In this document: in pieces, positions 22,465 to 24,161 of the stretch
Position numbering within the stretch: the stretch's first letter is position 1
Layout: the number at the start of each line of letters is the position of its first letter
Source: a virus
Virus record (IMG/VR): IMGVR_UViG_3300036766_000234
Location: 1-24,161 of that record
Length of the DNA: 24,161 bases
Direction: 5' to 3' (one strand)
Program-made: the position numbers and the translations under genes
Notes under the pieces: model-generated
Databases searched by the model: none
Told to the model about the DNA's origin: nothing
Seen by the model: the letters and a program-made list of their open reading frames with translations, nothing else

Positions 22465-22784
22465 TAGGGTTCCTTGTTATCCAACTCAACTCCCTTGCTC
22501 TCTAAGCAAAGTAAAGCGTATTGGATCTTGGCCTGCTGATGCTTCCTTGCCTCACGATGAGGCGCAGAAAGCTCTTTAGCCAACTCTCTAGCTCCAGCTA
22601 GTTTCATATCTGCCTCTTCATCCTTATTGACTGTGTAGATGTTACCTTCACACTCAACAATGATCTTCTTGAGATCTTCTACGCTGGCCGAATCGGCAGT
22701 GTCCTTGAACTCAGGCATCTTCTTAATCATATCATCCCACTTCTTAGGCAAGCTAGTCAGTGGCCCGGCGTCTTTCTTACTCAT
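22464..22784 (-). CDS. Unknown small helical protein, 106 aa
   Basis: A 106-aa charged protein. Residues 10-30 carry the segment LPKKWDDMIKKMPEFKDTA. A helix follows (VEDLKKIIVECEGNIY), and then a long helix about 56-95 rich in Ala, Lys and Glu (AGARELAKEL, HREARKHQQAKIQYALLCLE). No motif for activity. It may be a small nucleic-acid or protein binding factor. The ATG at 22784 has AGGAGA upstream. It follows the trigger factor gene by 14 nt and overlaps the 92-aa gene by 1 nt. Confidence 0.78.
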   Translation of the reverse strand: MSKKDAGPLTSLPKKWDDMIKKMPEFKDTADSASVEDLKKIIVECEGNIYTVNKDEEADMKLAGARELAKELSAPHREARKHQQAKIQYALLCLESKGVELDNKEP

Positions 22785-22798
22785 GGTCTTTCTCCTAA

Positions 22799-24046
22799 TT
22801 ACTCAATTACTCTAACTGATTTAACAATATGATCCATCGCATGTTCATCTTTAATGCGAGAGAATAGAATTTGCAAATATCCAGAACGATTCATCTGTTG
22901 AATGATTTCATCTAAGCTCTTGTCCGTTTTTGTTTGCGACAAATTCTGCTTGATGATTTCAAATACTTCTTGATCTGTCAACTGAGCTTCTGGCTCATCT
23001 TCTCTTACCTTATCTAAGATAAGGGCAAGCTTAACATTTTTCTCTGCAATCTCAACTAACTTTTCCTTATCGGAGTCATTTAGGAGGTTCCAATCCATTT
23101 GGGATTGCTGTGCAAGATACTGCGCCTCTGACAAAGACATCCAACCTGGCACTGCCATTTGAGTGCCTTCAACAAGCTTCTTGGCTACCGACTCATGCAG
23201 GCGCATCTTGTTTGTGCCAGCTACGCGGGAGAAGGCTGCCTGAGCAACGAACTCTTGCAGGTCAGCAAAGTCCTTCCTCTCCATTTTCTTAGCCATCTCA
23301 TCATCAAGCGCACAAGGCAGTGTCTTGGAACCCATTACAAGACTAAGCTTGAAATGAATTGTCTTTCCAGACATAGATGGTAAGCCGCCCTCTGGAGCTA
23401 CGAAATCGAATTCGCGAGTTTCACCAAGCGTCATTCCTAGCATATTGTTATCAAATCCTGGCAGAGGACTCTTGCCTACAGTAAGCATTTCGCCCTGAGC
23501 ATTGAGAGATTCAACAGCTACACCATCGATTGTGCCCTCATAGTCTACGATGATATTGTCCCCGGTCTGAACGAAATCAACTTCGCTGTAGGGAAGTACG
23601 TCACCTAAACGAACTCGTAAATCTTGCATCATTAGTTCTGCAACTTCTACCTCAGTCATATCTTCATGCGGCTTTGGAACTTCCATACCCTTCCACTCCG
23701 GAGCAACGAACTCTGGTTTGGTATGAACTTCAAATTCACAGGTAAACTTACCGCCTTCCAACATAAGGTTGTTGAAATGTGGGGCTCCATGTGGGCGTAG
23801 TTTCTTGTCAAATAGCGTATTGTGATACGCATCTTCAGCCAAAGCTCGCTTGAGGGACTCCTCAATTTGCTGACGGTAATGCATCTTGATTGCATCCATC
23901 GAGGCCTTACCCTCTCTAAATCCTGGGACAGGCGCCTTCTTAAAAGCGTTCTGCACTTCATATCGCTTGTCCATTACTTCTAGCGCGGTGGCTTCGTAAT
24001 GTACGGACAACTTACACGGTTCTAATTCAGTAATTTCGATTTGCAT
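22799..24046 (-). CDS. tig: Trigger factor homologue (ribosome-associated chaperone)
   Basis: A 415-aa protein matching bacterial trigger factor (432 aa in E. coli) along its length. The ribosome-binding domain has the signature VPGFREGKASMDAI (40-53; GFRxGK at 42-47), the loop that docks on ribosomal protein L23. The peptidyl-prolyl isomerase domain (about 155-240, FKBP type) has VDYEGTIDG, LPGFDNNMLGM and the strand ETREFDF. The C-terminal helical arms (about 110-150 and 245-415) are also present. All three domains are therefore present and uninterrupted, so it should bind translating ribosomes and shield nascent chains. The ATG at 24046 has GAGG just upstream. Neighbours are unknown small genes and an M41 peptidase; dnaJ lies elsewhere in the window. 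Confidence 0.95.
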   Translation of the reverse strand: MQIEITELEPCKLSVHYEATALEVMDKRYEVQNAFKKAPVPGFREGKASMDAIKMHYRQQIEESLKRALAEDAYHNTLFDKKLRPHGAPHFNNLMLEGGKFTCEFEVHTKPEFVAPEWKGMEVPKPHEDMTEVEVAELMMQDLRVRLGDVLPYSEVDFVQTGDNIIVDYEGTIDGVAVESLNAQGEMLTVGKSPLPGFDNNMLGMTLGETREFDFVAPEGGLPSMSGKTIHFKLSLVMGSKTLPCALDDEMAKKMERKDFADLQEFVAQAAFSRVAGTNKMRLHESVAKKLVEGTQMAVPGWMSLSEAQYLAQQSQMDWNLLNDSDKEKLVEIAEKNVKLALILDKVREDEPEAQLTDQEVFEIIKQNLSQTKTDKSLDEIIQQMNRSGYLQILFSRIKDEHAMDHIVKSVRVIE

Positions 24047-24055
24047 TTGTTCCTC

Positions 24056-24161
24056 TTACTTTAAGTCTACTATTGGATTGCAATACATTTTGAATGGCTT
24101 AATCCTATTAGTCTTATCTTCAATGTTCAGCTCAAACTTGAGATTAAGATCTGATGCTTGA
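24056..24161 (-). CDS. C-terminal end of an unknown gene, cut by window edge
   Basis: The last 34 codons of a frame that enters from the right edge and ends in TAA, 9 nt before the trigger factor ATG. The visible end is mixed charged and hydrophobic (LKFELNIEDKTNRIKPF, then YCNPIVDLK). Too short to assign. No other minus-strand frame is open here. Its closeness to the trigger factor gene suggests the same transcript. Confidence 0.6.
   Translation of the reverse strand, partial: QASDLNLKFELNIEDKTNRIKPFKMYCNPIVDLK

Noticed and set aside
1-24161. CRISPR array, tRNA genes or insertion sequences
   Set aside because: No regularly spaced repeats, no cloverleaf-like sequence found in the gaps by eye, and no transposase.
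1-24161. Bacterial chromosome or plasmid origin
   Set aside because: Trigger factor, dnaE and dnaJ are cellular genes, but the single-strand dense layout with gp32-type SSB, UvsX-like recombinase, DnaG core and free-standing HNH genes fits a phage far better.

Overview
The window reads as part of a large double-stranded DNA bacteriophage genome (a tailed phage of a bacterial host). Every supported gene lies on the minus strand, so transcription runs from high to low coordinates. Genes are packed end to end, many with 1-nt (TAATG) or 4-nt (ATGA/GTGA) overlaps. Purine-rich Shine-Dalgarno sequences such as AGGAGG and GGGAGA point to a bacterial host. The replication and recombination genes are phage-like, two free-standing HNH endonucleases are present, and about half of the genes are unrecognised. 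I saw no rRNA, tRNA, IS element or CRISPR array, and no terminase, capsid or tail gene that I can recognise.

Layout in transcription order. (a) 24161-20644: the tail of an unknown gene, a full-length trigger-factor homologue, two small unknown proteins, a stand-alone M41 (FtsH-type) peptidase, an HNH endonuclease and a possible 49-aa ORF. (b) 20643-15945: a short leader, a full-length DnaE-type DNA polymerase III alpha subunit, and a protein with a MerR-like helix-turn-helix preceded by a 12-bp palindrome. (c) 15942-13100: five unknown proteins, including one with a zinc ribbon and one with a membrane segment. (d) 13021-9870: a candidate recombination mediator, a RecA/UvsX recombinase, an unknown protein, a small winged-helix-like protein and a gp32-type ssDNA-binding protein that ends at a clear terminator. 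(e) 9745-6516: an HNH endonuclease, a RuvC-like resolvase, DnaJ, a double zinc-ribbon protein and a DnaG-type primase core. (f) 6441-1: a sigma-region-4-like regulator followed by unknown proteins. Two of these look internally duplicated, and a 49-aa ORF resembles part of the gene after it.

Taken together, the genes would provide replication (DnaE, DnaG core, SSB), recombination and repair (UvsX-like, possible mediator, RuvC-like), transcription control (sigma-like, MerR-like) and a phage-encoded protein-folding and turnover set (trigger factor, DnaJ, M41 peptidase). That last set is the most unusual part. The trigger factor in particular is a cotranslational ribosome-associated chaperone that I do not know as a normal phage gene. 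No stretch above 300 bases lacks a gene. The largest gap, 20535-20789, holds a possible 49-aa ORF and a leader with a perfect inverted repeat.
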